The notes: generated by a model not told the origin, from the sequence alone. A DNA stretch of 64,000 nucleotides from Aureobasidium sp. EXF-3400 (GCA_024195585.1 SWBL01000077.1:62001-126000), one strand, 5' to 3'; shown: positions 23,786 through 35,330, numbered from the stretch's first letter. Made by a program: numbers and translations.

Positions 23786-25751
23786 TCAAAGTCTCACTCT
23801 GACACGCAAGCCCAGACTACCTTTTGCCGGGACTGGAATGATCTTGTCGCTGTTGGGATCGATATCCCTCGCTCTCTCCGTATTAACTAGCTCGAGTGTA
23901 CGCCCTTCTTGTCCGCGGTAAAGATCATATCTTCTGAACAAGGTTCCCAGCACTATGGCCATCTCTTTGCGGGCAAGGTTCATCCTGCGAGAAAAGAAAT
24001 CAGAAGGTGTGGCGACTCCACTGTGGTATGTGGCACTTACCCAAGACAACTCCTGGATCCACGCGAGAATCCCAGAAACGCTCGACTGATCTTCGGATCA
24101 TCAATCCATCTCTGCGGGCGAAATTCGTAGGGATCGATAAAGACTTTTGGGTCCATGTGAGTTGTGAGCGGGGACATTGTGGTTAGTGTACCAGGTGGCA
24201 GGATATAGTCTTGACCAGTGCGTTTGTCGTGGTATGCAATCGGCAGATCTGGCGATATACGAGGCTGCCGGTTCATTACACCTGGATGAATGCGGATGAC
24301 TTCTTGGATCACGGCATTAAAGTATGGCAGACTGTCCACCTGTGAGAAAGATGGGATTTCATCTGGATTGGGGATGGCCTGGATCAATTCCTCTCTCAAC
24401 TTTTGCAACTCGGTGGGGTTGGCGAGGAGTTCGTAGACGGCAGCCATAAGAGTATATGCTGTCATTACTATCAGCTTGGTCACTGGCTCTTGTGCGTCAG
24501 CATACCTACCTGTCGTGCCTTCGCCGGCAAACACTACCAACTGAGCCTCTGCAGCCAGTCTCGCATTGGTCTTGTCTTCCTCTGGCAGAGAGCTGTTCAA
24601 GATGCCTTCGAAGATGGTACTTTTGATTCTCTCAGGATTGGGCGAACTTCTGATCTCATTCACCTTGTCCACCCACCACTACATGTTGCATATGAGATAA
24701 AATGTCCCCTCTCAAGGTTTTGTGTGTTACTCACCGATTGCTTCGACCAAAGTTCCCTCAATGAAGGCGCCAACACCGCAACGAAACCGATCGGTAAAGA
24801 CTGTATCAGGTCGGCAACCCATGTGAAATGGCCAAACACATGAGTGAGGCTGAAGAACAGCTCTGTAGCTTCGAAGTACGGTCTTCCAAGGTCGGGCTGG
24901 TCCAAGAAGTGGAACGAATCGCCGAATGCATACATTGTGATCACATCACTTGTACAGGCTTTGAAGAGGTGGTGTAGTTGAACCACTTCACCGGCTGTCT
25001 CCTCCATGCGAAGGAGCAGTTTAGCCATGTGTTCCTTCATGATGGGCTCGAGACGACGGATGCTGGCTGTAGAGAAGAAGCTGTTGACAGCGTTGCGTCG
25101 GCGGCGGTGCAGATCATGGCTAATGGTGGCCACCATGGACTCGGCAGCTTTCGGTCAAGAGTCAGCTAAGTTGATGCGCTTTGCTGAATGTCATAACTTA
25201 CTTCCGGTTCTTTTCGCTACCACTGCCGGTTTGTCTGTTCTTCTCGAGGCACCTGGGAACAATGTGTCGATGACATCCGAATCGTCAAAATGCACCTCGT
25301 CCGGATTGATTCGAATAATAGGACCTCACAAATGTGTCAGCTTCTCTCAGTGCTTTGACAGAAGCAGACTTACCATATCTTGCGTGCATATCATCGATCG
25401 CCCTAAAGAACTGACCTCCAAGAAACACATCATAGTAAATCTCGGGCCAATAAGTGCATGCTGCAATGGTCAACTTCTGCTTCCATGCTAGAAATGGACC
25501 GAACGTACCTGCAAGTTTAGGGCCAGGGATCCTTGCGAGAGGATGAAAGTATACTCCAAACAAGTAAGCAATTGGCCTCCACGATCTGTTGAGACTAACC
25601 CACGTCTATATATCGTGAGCGACACGCAATAGGTGACAAAACCGATTGCAGAAAGGACAACGACTTGGAGTGTCCTGTCCACCAGCGATTGACCGCTGCT
25701 ACTCCAGTCGTTCCAAAAGACGGATACGTGAGATAAGATTGTGTTTGACAT
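23786..25751 (-). CDS. Cytochrome P450 monooxygenase
   Basis: Eight exons, 25751-25604, 25553-25509, 25460-25374, 25324-25202, 25147-24735, 24678-24510, 24458-24041 and 23984-23786, give 533 aa. The start was placed at the ATG that gives a normal N-terminal anchor before IYRLYFHPLARIPGPKLA. I-helix AGEGTT, PQRW, and a complete heme loop FSRGSRSCLG are present, so it should be active, in contrast to the decayed P450 at 10635. The family resembles fungal secondary-metabolism P450s with many introns. It is divergent from the secreted flavin oxidase and probably oxidises a pathway intermediate at the ER membrane. Confidence 0.9.
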
Positions 25752-26501
25752 ATTCCAGATTTGCATTAAACAGACTATGATAAGTTGGTGAAGGATATCT
25801 CGATCAAGTCTCTGCTGTATAGACCTCCAATGCCACCCATATAGCACACATTTTTTGTCAACATTTCGCAAGAGATCCTTTACATTGTCATGCTATAAGG
25901 ACGCTTACTTGTAATGATTGAACTTCTTTACCATTTCCATGGAGGTTCTGGCTTACTTTGCAGTGCTCGGAGCGATTACTCCGACGGGTAATCGCGATTC
26001 TCTGATCTTATCAGTAAGCATAAGCATGATCGGGATCACTCCGCATGCTACCATGTCCAGAGTACCATTTCGGATATCGAATCAGCCACCGACACTGCTT
26101 CCCCTACGAGGAGATAGGATCTAGCGTCGTGGGCAACGCGTGGATGGTGGTGGCAATGAGATCCATGGGCGCCTGCAGACGTGATAGTGGGGACTTCGCT
26201 AAAGGTCCAGCTTCTAGATGCAGGCATGTCGGTCTAAACTTAGCACGCTTTTGGCAAGATCTTCCCACGTGAAGACCGTGAAGGATCGGTTCAGTCAGCC
26301 TCTTGATCCTGGAGGAGAGATCCTTCAGTTCGAGAATCCAACAAGGTTGAGAAGATGGTGTTGGAGCGGCTGAGAAGACGGCAGCCTCGAGTGTACTTTC
26401 TCGCAGAATAAATAGTCCTCAAAACGCCCAAACTGTGAAACATCTATCTCTCATCAATTCTCGCTTATTTCGATATAGGTTGCAAATCAGCTTGTTCCAA
26501 G
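25752..26501. promoter_or_regulatory. Divergent P450 / secreted oxidase promoter region
   Basis: 750 bp with no supported gene. It carries an overlapping double copy of the cluster word core, AGTAAGCATAAGCAT, at 26013-26027. Confidence 0.55.
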
Positions 26502-28299
26502 ATGCCACGATCTGTATTTGATGTCTGCATAAGTGCTGTCTGTCTGGCCTTGGCTTCGCTTCACTTGACACAAGCTTCACCAGTCGTTGGGGATCGATCG
26601 TCGCCATCATGTCGTGTCCTTCCTGGAGATGCAGCTTGGCCCAAACAAAAGGCTTGGGACAAGTTGAACCAAACCATCGGTGGCAGGTTGATTCGCGGTA
26701 CCCCTCTTGCCCAGCCATGCTATACACCAGACTTGGACACGAACACATGCACCACCATTCAGAATGATTGGACAGCTCTCGACCCCTTGTAAGTTTTCTT
26801 CCGATGGCAAAGGGATGTATAGGATATGCTGACATTACCAAAGTTTGAACGATCCAGTGAACGTCATGTCACCTTATTGGATGAACAACTCTTGTAGCCC
26901 TTTCCTCGGTCCAAGCGGCTCTTGTTCTCTCGGCAACCTTGCTTCATACACGATTAAAGTAAGCTGCGCCGACGATGTGATCGCAGGCGTGCAATTTGCC
27001 CAAAACAACAACATCCGACTCACTATCAAGAATACTGGCCATGACTTCCTCGGTCGATCTGCAGGCGAAGGATCCCTGGCTTTGTGGACGCACAGTCTCA
27101 AGCAGATGACTTATGTCGACTACAAATCACCGCAATACACTGGTCCAGCATTTCGCGTGGGTGCTGGTATCACGAATGCGGAGATCTACGCTGCAGCTGG
27201 TGCTAAAGGGTACCGAGCAGTCGGTGGATCGTGTCCTACGGTAGGTGCGACTGGAGGATATGCCCAAGGAGGCGGTCACGGTCCGCTCGGCGCAAAGTAC
27301 GGGCTGGGGTCTGATCAGGTTCTCGAGTGGGGGCTCATCACTGCTGCTGGAAAACACGTCGTTGCATCGCCGACCAAGAACTCGGATCTGTACTGGGCAT
27401 TGAGTGGCGGTGGTCCCGGTAATCTGGCGGTGGTACTCTCCATGACCGTCAAGGTCTACAAAGATGGTCCAATCGCAGGAGCGACGCTCTCATTTGCCAA
27501 CACCAACGACACCGCTTATTGGAAAGCTGTGAGTGCCTGGTTAAAGCACCTTCTTGTACTCGACAAGCTGCAAGGCTTCACCACACTTTGGGGTCTCACA
27601 GCACTGGGCTTCGAGATCGAATACGCCACCTATCCCGATGCAAACGAATCAGCCATGACCAACGCACTAGCTCCTTTCATACAGCAAGTCAAGGATCTGA
27701 ATCTCACTCTCGACACGAACTCAATCTCAGTCCACGCCAACTTCCCTGCGCACTACGCAGCCTACGCAACCCAAAGCTACGACACCAACAACTCAATCGG
27801 TGGCCGCCTGATCTCGCGCTCCGTGGTGCAGAACAATCTTCCAGCACTGATTGCCGCTTTCCGCAGCATCAACATCAACAGCACCAACGTCGGAGGCTCA
27901 AAAATCAGTGGCATCGCCGCCAACGTGACACATCAACGTGTAGGCAATACCGCCAACAGCAATTCTGTGCTGCCCGCATGGCGCGACTCTCTCTTCACCA
28001 TGACAATCGGTATTCCTCTGGCTCAAGATGCGACTTGGGCGCAGATGCAGAATGGTCAGAAACAGTTGAACGTCTGGCAGGACTTACTTCGGACGGTGAC
28101 TCCTGGTGGTGGCACCTACATGAGCGAGGCCACATTCGACAATCCCAATTGGAAGCCCGATTATTATGGTACCAATTATCAGAAACTGCTCAGTATCAAG
28201 AACAAGTACGACCCGCAACGATTGTTCTGGGCCAACACGGCTGTTGGAAGTGATGATTATTGGCGACCTGCTGCCGATGGAAGATTATGTAGGGTGTAG
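26502..28299 (+). CDS. Secreted FAD-linked oxidase, BBE-like, bi-covalent type
   Basis: Exons 26502-26788 and 26844-28299 give 580 aa. A signal peptide covers about residues 1-25 (LALASLHLTQA, cleavage before SPVV). The FAD domain has KNTGHDF with His162 and GGSCPTVG with Cys226, the two flavin attachment residues of bi-covalent members. The C-terminal BBE segment (YDPQRLFWANTAVG) is complete, and many N-glycosylation sequons fit secretion. It differs from the cytosolic oxidase at 15572 in both localisation and flavin attachment. In a biosynthetic cluster a secreted oxidase may do a final extracellular oxidation; a general carbohydrate oxidase is the alternative. It converges on the second MFS gene with a 152-bp gap. 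Confidence 0.9.
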
Positions 28300-28451
28300 C
28301 GTAGCATATTCTCTCTTTGTACTGAGCGGTGTCAAAGAAGGTCTGGCTGGGGCGTGCGAGTCTGCTTTGTAATAGAAGTATATATTCTGTTCTAGTCTGT
28401 TGCTTTGAGTACGAACGGTATTCCTCTTCATTCCTTCGGGACTCGATGAGA

Positions 28452-30115
28452 TCAGTCGCTCTTTGGTTTGAAACTCTTCCATTGTATACCAAAGCTTGCA
28501 GAACAAGCAGCCGCAGCCAAGCCAGCTCCAAGATAGAATGTACTCGTCACACCCTGATTGTACGCATGCAACACCTGCACAAGATCTTCCTTGGGGACCA
28601 GCTGCCTAAAGTCCGCAGGAGCTGCATGAACAATTGCAGAGAGATCCAGACCGACAACATCTGTAGACTTGAGGGCGGCATAGAAGATACTCGAAAAGAC
28701 AGCTTGTGCCAGAGCCAAGAACAAAGCTGCACCAAAACTCTGGAAAAACTGTAGCAAAGCAGTAGCGACAGGAATGTCTTCGGCTTTCAACACAGTCTGA
28801 ATGGCAACATACGGCATCCAAAGACTGATGCCTGCACCCAGACCAGGGAGAATTTGGTAGGGGATCCAATATTGGCTGCCCGAGGATGGACTCAGTGTAG
28901 ACAGCAGACCAGATCCGACAGCCAGTAAAGTTGTGCCAGTCAGAATGAAGGGGTTGGTGAGACCAACGTAAGGAAGTAGAATGCCTACCATGAATGCAGA
29001 AGCGACATCAGACATTGACAGTGGTAGGTACATGACGCCGGATCTGATGGGAGAGACGCCTTTGACGATCTGGAACCATTGAGGAAGGTAGTAAATAGTA
29101 ATGTAGACCGCTCCCATCGCGAACAGTTCGGTCAGACAAGCGAAGAAGACGATGCGTTGAGTAAAGAGCTTTGGAGGTATCATCGCATCATCGCCTTTTC
29201 GGACCTGCCAGAGGGCGAAGATGATTGTGAGGACCGCGGCACCGATAAAGAGTCCAATGATGGTAGCACTACTCCAAGCATACTCCAAGCCACCCCACTG
29301 AAGGGCAAGAAGCATCATGATCGTAGCTGGTGCGAACAGCAAAAGACCGACCAGGTCCAGGCTTGCCATGTTTTGTACAGAAGTGTTGTCGTGATTTGCT
29401 TTTGGCGGATGAAAGAACAAAACTAGGAAGAGAACTGTGACAGCACCGATAGGAAGGTTGATGTAGAAGCACCATCGCCAGGTGACACGCTGTGTCAAGA
29501 CTCCACCGAGAAGTGGTCCAAGCATGATACCAATGCCGAAGGTCGACTGCAGCATGCTGAGATATGTGGTTCGTCGGGGTAGTTTGACAGAGACTGCAAC
29601 GATTGAGAATCCACCAGTCGTGCAGCCAGCAGCGCCAGCACCAGCAATCGCTCGTCCGACGATTAATCCAACAGCATTCGGAGCTGTGGCGCAGACCAGG
29701 GACCCAATCTCAAAGAGTGCCATGAAAACAAGGAACATTGTCTAGAGCAGTCAGACCTCGCTCCAAAATTGTCTTTGACAACACAAACCTTGATGGGAAA
29801 TTTTGCGTACAACTTGCCAGCAACTGGTTGAAGTGCACAGGTAGCAAGAGTGTATGCGCTTCCATACCAAGCTGTGTCGCCGGCGGATTTGAATTCTGCT
29901 GTAACATATGGAACCGCCGTCGCGACGATAGCTGAGTCCAACGATACGAGAAAAATGGCCAGCACCAATCCAGACATGACTGTGACTAGGCTAAGCCCTG
30001 TCAATTCGAAATCTTGGGCTTCATCCTCAACATTGAGCGGCTCGATGTGTCGCGTCGATTGACTACCATCATGGCTTGTAGGCCGTGAGTGGTCGATATC
30101 CATGAGACTGGCCAT
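28452..30115 (-). CDS. MFS transporter, DHA2 drug:H+ antiporter type
   Basis: Exons 30115-29789 and 29741-28452 give 538 aa, the normal length for 14 transmembrane segments. Signatures: SLDSAIVATAVP in TM1, WYGSAYTLAT, GRAIAGAGAAG, and [15 protein letters not shown]. The N-terminal tail is hydrophilic. This second exporter has an undamaged frame, so it could cover export if the first MFS gene is impaired. It follows the DUF3405 gene on the same strand with 197 bp between them, too close for a large separate promoter. Confidence 0.93.
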
Positions 30116-30312
30116 GGTTGAGTGCTCGAATGGTGGAGGTGGTGGTCAAATATCGTTCTGGTGTGCGACTCGCGTGCATTTGTGTATTGTGGGGGTGCGG
30201 CCGAGAAGGGTAACACCGGTGTCTCCTGTGCGGGGCCCCATCCGGGACGGCCAAGTCTGGTTATTAGCCGGTGTTGGCAACAGGTTCTAATTTTCTCGTT
30301 GTCGATCGTTGC

Positions 30313-32262
30313 CTACTCGTGCTTAACGGTATGTAAGAGCATGGAACGCAGACACATCCGATCAAGTCCTGTACGTGCCATGTTTTCTTCGCTGCCACGG
30401 CCAAGCCAGGCCCTCCAGAGATCTCCAGCAAATCGAGCATTGTGATACCAAGTGCTTCCTAGATGATTGTGCTCAAATGCCCCGAAGACAGACGAAGCAT
30501 TGCCTCCAGACGAACCGTACTTGCCAGCGTTGAAGATCTTATCAGCAGTCGCAATTGGCCATTCACGGTCGTAGTAAACAGGGTGCGGTGCATAGACTGC
30601 TTTCAAACCGTAATGTAGAGCAATGCTTGGAGCCCACATCTCAGTCCACATCGAGCGTTTGTACTCGAGAGTCTCCTTGTGCATGAGACGTAGTAGTTTA
30701 CGAGACATACGCGATGCTGCGATGATGGCGTTACGACGCGGTGGCATTGGTAGTTCTGTGTCGTACCCGGTGACATCCCTAGCAAAGTACCATCCTGAAT
30801 CCACTGGATCGAATAAGGGACTCAATGTGATCAAGTCGGCATCCTCACCGTCTCCTGTGGTAAGAGTCGCAGACTTCTGCTCGGAGTCGACCGCCAGGGA
30901 ACCAGCAAAGGGCACAGGTCCGAAGACAGTGATCGTGTTCTCTCGCTTCACAATTTCAGAAAACTGGTCCCATGTTCCATGTAGTTTTTTGAGATAGTAC
31001 TTTGCACTTCGTTCCCAGATCCCGCGTCTTGGCTGTGACTTTGCCCATATTCCTAGGCGGTCGAAAAGCTCATAGTAGTGGCCTATATAGCGTATGTCCA
31101 TTTCCCAGTTCCAGAAGTGGTCGTACTGTGTATGAGTCTGCGCAAAGTATTGCAATGGCATATGGGAACTCCTGTAGACACCGTGGATAGGCATGCCAGA
31201 TTTGTTGATGGTATTGTTGCAGAAGGGACCAGGGTAGACCAGTTCCATCTGTTTCTCAGACCAGAGCGTGACAAGACCGCGAAACTCTGCCGGGACAATC
31301 TCCTTGCGTATCTCCTCGTAAAGCTCCGCAGATTCCCAGAAGTGTGCTGAGTTGTTCTTGACGTGAACGAGCAGATGAACGTCATACTCACCGCCCGATC
31401 CTAAAGACACCTCACTGACGAGTGCCCTGAGGTTCATTATAGCGTGGGGTGTATAGTGGTATCCCGTCCAGGTCCTCAACACAATGGCCTGCCTGGAGAT
31501 GTGTGACGAGACATCGGAAGCCGTGGACTGTTTTGTGCTATCCATACCGGGTCGCTGACTATTATCGTCGTAGCATCTCTTCTGTGCAGCTGCCCAGTCA
31601 ACGTCCGTCCAGTCCACCGGCGTTTGCTGAGGTGATTGGGTCGCGTGCCTCGAGAGTCCAGCGTGCTCGGGTGTTGTCGAGTTCACGAATGAGCCATAGG
31701 CTTCGAGACGACCAACATTATCGAAGCAGACGTCGCCGTTGAGGCCCAGCACTTCGTAAGAGCCATACAGAGGATCGGGGTGCTCTGGTGGCACGCCAAG
31801 GTATGAGTATACTCTTGGGACCGCGACGGTTCGTGCATGGTCGAGAAAGCATTCCTGTATGGAACTGGGTCGTCCACCAACGTTGCCGAGCCCGTGGTAG
31901 GGGTTATATCCATCAAGGTGCTTATATATATCCTGCTCTTTCAGCAACGTGGAGTTGCCATCTCCGACCGGATGATCCGGCTTGTCTGCGTTCGCACCAT
32001 CTGAAACGGGTATAAGGCTACGGACGCCGGAATAGTAGCCATCAAGCCTGTAACGCAGATGTTAGCAGAGTCATGACTCCGCGGGGAGGTGCACTTGCAG
32101 AGGAAACTTCTCCCAGTGTGCGCCAAAGAGGAGTAGGCCGGCACCTCTCCAGGTTCGGTCCGGTATATGGTATATCACGAGACATAACAGCAAGGCAGCG
32201 GCAGTAATGTTGCGACAGACCCTGACGGGCCGAGTGCAGAAAGGCGACTGTGGAAGACGCAT
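30313..32262 (-). CDS. DUF3405 family type II membrane protein
   Basis: Exons 32262-32108 and 32047-30313 give 629 aa. A short basic N terminus and one hydrophobic segment (about residues 15-31, ITAAALLLCLVIYHI) suggest a single-pass anchor with the bulk in the Golgi/ER lumen. The DUF3405 core includes RTWTGYHYTPH, YDHFWNWEMDIRYIGHYYE and HNHLGSTWYHNARF. The fold and W-rich, acidic motif pattern look like glycosyltransferases, but no activity is established for the family. The join uses donor GTTTCC inside HWEK, giving HWEKLDGYYSGVRSL, which restores the expected frame. A strict copy of the cluster word lies upstream (32665-32673), hinting that it belongs to the cluster. Confidence 0.85.
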
Positions 32263-32682
32263 TTATAACAGGCTGGTCAACGTGCGACCAGTCCTTACCT
32301 CTTAATACAGCCAGGAAGTTTTGAAACCAGCATATCGGAGACTTACTAGATATCCTACAGATGCATGTCGTGTTGAGCTCTGCAGGCGCTGAGGCGCAGT
32401 CCGTGTGCATCAGGTGAACGCGTGGCCGAAGGAACATGTCTCCAAAACACGAGATAGGGGTCAGACAGCAGCGCAATTAACATAAACTCACCCAAGAGTT
32501 TCCCCGTGCTCGCCCGTGAACCAGCTTGAAGCACAGCTAAACTCGCGGGGTCGTTCGTGTTTCAGTGCAAAGGGTTCGAACTTAGATGGGATCGAGACTG
32601 CCTTTCCCGATGCCTTCTCAGCCCGTCTGCAGCGTTACGCCGATGCGACGTTCAAGCCCCGATATGCTTACGCAGAAGCATT

Positions 32683-32711
32683 TGCTAAGCACTCGAGGCG
32701 CATGCTTAGCA
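32683..32711. repeat. Inverted repeat with 9-bp arms
   Basis: TGCTAAGCA (32683-32691) and TGCTTAGCA (32703-32711) are exact reverse complements separated by 11 bp. The arms resemble the TAAGCA core repeated in the cluster promoters. Confidence 0.75.
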
Positions 32712-32923
32712 TTTCCGTCTATCGAACATGAGTTCTGTTGGGTCCTGGCGGTCGACGAATGTTCCGCACATCTTTGGGCAGGATGAGTGTCGGCATGTAT
32801 AGACTTTGAGGTTGACAAGCCAGAGGCGCTCAATGTCTCGAAGGATGAGTCGAAGGATGAATTGAGCTGCCAATGGCATCACAACGCTGATCCATGCTGT
32901 CGCTGGTTCTGGAGATGCAATAA

Positions 32924-32994
32924 CACGTGCTCGTCTTGCTTTTGTCGGACCTTTGGACTTGATGGTGTTTTTCTCAGATTGGAAAAAACACGTG
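32924..32994. promoter_or_regulatory. Two CACGTG boxes upstream of acid phosphatase
   Basis: CACGTG at 32924-32929 and 32989-32994, each inside AACACGTGC, lie 343 and 278 bp upstream of the phosphatase start. CACGTG is the core bound by the Pho4/NUC-1 bHLH phosphate regulators, which fits control by phosphate starvation. Confidence 0.6.
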
Positions 32995-33271
32995 CGAGCA
33001 AGACAAGCTCTGCTTGGGTCTTGGCAATCCCTTTGGCTGTCCCGCATGACGACACTGGTATGCACGATTGCACTTTTTCCGCCGAATATCTAAGAATCCA
33101 TGTTCAATTCATAAGTTCCCGCCGAACGCGGCTGGTATGAACTGCCTGATGTGGCCTGGAGGATCTGCCGTAAGGATCCGAGACCTTGATGGCAGAGCAG
33201 TACAAATGCCTGGTCACCGGCACCTCAATTCCCATGCTGTAGACAATTGAGCTTGTACCGACTTGACCAAG

Positions 33272-34999
33272 ATGCTTTCCTCTTTGTTTAATGTAGCCGC
33301 TCTGGCTCTGGTGGCCGATGTAGCTTCTGCTGCTGCTGTGAGCTCTTCCAGCAAGCTCGCAGCCTCCAAGACCGCCGGCTCAACAGCCAGCGACGTCTTC
33401 CCTCCTGCAAGCAGTGAGTAGCACATATATGTGTCTTGTATACAGACCAATTGACACCCCTCAGCCAAGGTCAACACCTCCCTGTTCCCTAACGAGTCTC
33501 AAGTTGGTTTCCCTGGACCTACTCCTACTGGTCTCGAAGGCGATGCTATCCAGACCGCTCCCCTGTACCCATACAACTCAGCTGCCGCCGCCGCATTTCC
33601 CTTGGCTGTGCCTCAGCCTCATGGATCGTCCGCTTTTGGCGACAAGTTCGACATTACAAAGTACTGGGGTAATCTGAGTCCTTGGTACTCGGTCTCGTCT
33701 GCCGATTACGGCCTGTCCGAAGCAAGCCCTCTGATTCCCGATGGCTGCACTATCAACCAGATGCTCTTGTTGTACCGCCATGGTGCTCGTTACCCCACTA
33801 GCGGTGCTGGTCCTTCGACTTTCGCTCAAAAGGTCCACAATGCCACCGCCTCAGGCTTCAATGTCACTGGCGAGCTGACTTTCTTGGCTGACTGGACCTA
33901 CAAGCTCGGTGCTGAGCTTCTCACTCCCTTCGGCCGTAGTCAGAACTTCCAGCTTGGTGTCGAGTACCGTCAGCTGTATGGTGAGCTCCTCAACAACTTC
34001 ACCGAGCAAGACGCTCTTCCCGTCTTCCGCACCGAGTCTCAGGATCGCATGGTCAAGACTGCCGAGAACTTCGCTGCTGGTTTCTTTGGTGTCCCCGAGT
34101 ACTTGAACCAAGTCAACATTGAGATCTTGGTCGAGAACTCGACCGTCAACAACTCGGGTGCTGCTTACGAGGTCTGCCCCAACTCGAACATTGCCAGCCG
34201 TGGTAGCATCGGTAGCGCCGTCGCCAACAAGTTCGCCGTCAACGCTTTCAATGCCACTCTCGCCAGACTGAACTCTCAGGTCTCTGGTGCTCTCAACTTT
34301 ACTTATGTCGACGCCATTGATATGTTGCAGCTCTGCTCTTACGAGACCAACGCTCTCGGCTACTCCAAGTTCTGTGGTCTCTTCACTGAGGAGGACTTCA
34401 TCAACTACGAATATTACTATGACTTGTCCTTCTACTACAACAACGGACCTGGTTCGCCCGTCTCTGCTGCTCAAGGCAAGGGTTTCCTCCAGGAATGGCT
34501 CGCACGCTTCACCCACACTTACCCTGATGCCACATCTGCTCTTAACAAGACTTTCGACAACTCTTCGACCTACTTCCCTCTGAACCAGTCCATCTATGCC
34601 GATGCTACTCACGAGGTCATTGTTCTCGATACACTCACTGCTTTCAACTTCACTGCCTTGTTCAGCGGTCCCCCTCTTAGCGCCACTGGCAACACCGGCA
34701 CCAACTCCTTCGTTGCCAGCAAGCTCGTTCCCTTCGCCACCCACTTCACCACTCAGATCATGACTTGCCCTTCCAGAAATGTGACCAAGCAGATCCGCTT
34801 CCTCGTCAACGATGCGGTCATCCCCGTCTCAGACTCTCACGCTGGCTGCCCTGTCGACAAAGATGGTCTCTGTCCTTTCGACACAATGGTCAATGTCTTG
34901 AAGAAGAGAGTCAACGAGATCAACTTCAACTACGACTGCTACGCCAACTACACTGCTACTGCTGGTGTCAACTACAACGGCCGTGCTCCTACTTCCTAA
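33272..34999 (+). CDS. Secreted histidine acid phosphatase, phytase family
   Basis: Exons 33272-33413 and 33465-34999 give 558 aa. A signal peptide is visible at residues 1-21 (LFNVAALALVADVASAA). The catalytic RHGARYP, with nucleophile His153, is complete. Where classical members have HD as the proton donor, this one reads ATHEVIVLD, an HE variant. Many N-glycosylation sequons and paired cysteines fit an extracellular enzyme releasing phosphate from phytate or other esters. Codon use is strongly biased to C-ending codons, suggesting high expression. It sits at the edge of the polyketide cluster but its function is nutritional. Confidence 0.92.
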
Positions 35000-35330
35000 T
35001 TACTCCATAATGTATAGACAGATTTTGTAGAGTGAATGTCGACGATGAGAAAAGTAGTGTAATAATAAAGAAACTCCTTACGAAAATGAATAAGTTCGAT
35101 CTTTCTAAAATAGTGAGGCACGTCCGATTGGCATCAACGCATCACATCCGACATTGCTGAGCGTGCATGCGGGTCCACTTATTGCGGAAGTCGCGAAGAA
35201 GCCCCACACCAGCCATCAAACAGCTTCATCGACAACTTCTCGTTGTGGTCATCTACCTTATTGTGACCATCTCTCCCAACATGAACGTTATTTGAACCTG
35301 AAAGCGCACTATCGAAAAGATTCTCCTGTG
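35000..35330. other. Intergenic spacer with poly(A)-like signal
   Basis: AATAATAAAG near 35060 suits 3' processing of the phosphatase mRNA. The rest is the upstream region of the F-box gene; no further element is seen. Confidence 0.5.

Larger units (their letters stand above)
32263..33271. promoter_or_regulatory. Divergent DUF3405 / acid phosphatase promoter region
   Basis: 1009 bp with no supported gene. It contains TGCTTACGC (reverse-strand copy of the cluster word) at 32665-32673, an inverted repeat at 32683-32711, and two CACGTG boxes at 32924 and 32989. Confidence 0.6.

Noticed and set aside
25561..25572. Another GTAAGCA word inside the third P450 gene
   Set aside because: It lies within an intron and is preceded by A, so it was not counted with the promoter copies.
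33851..34744. 297-codon open frame antisense to the acid phosphatase
   Set aside because: It is a shadow of the strong third-position bias of the phosphatase gene; its Val/Glu/Ser-rich composition matches no family.
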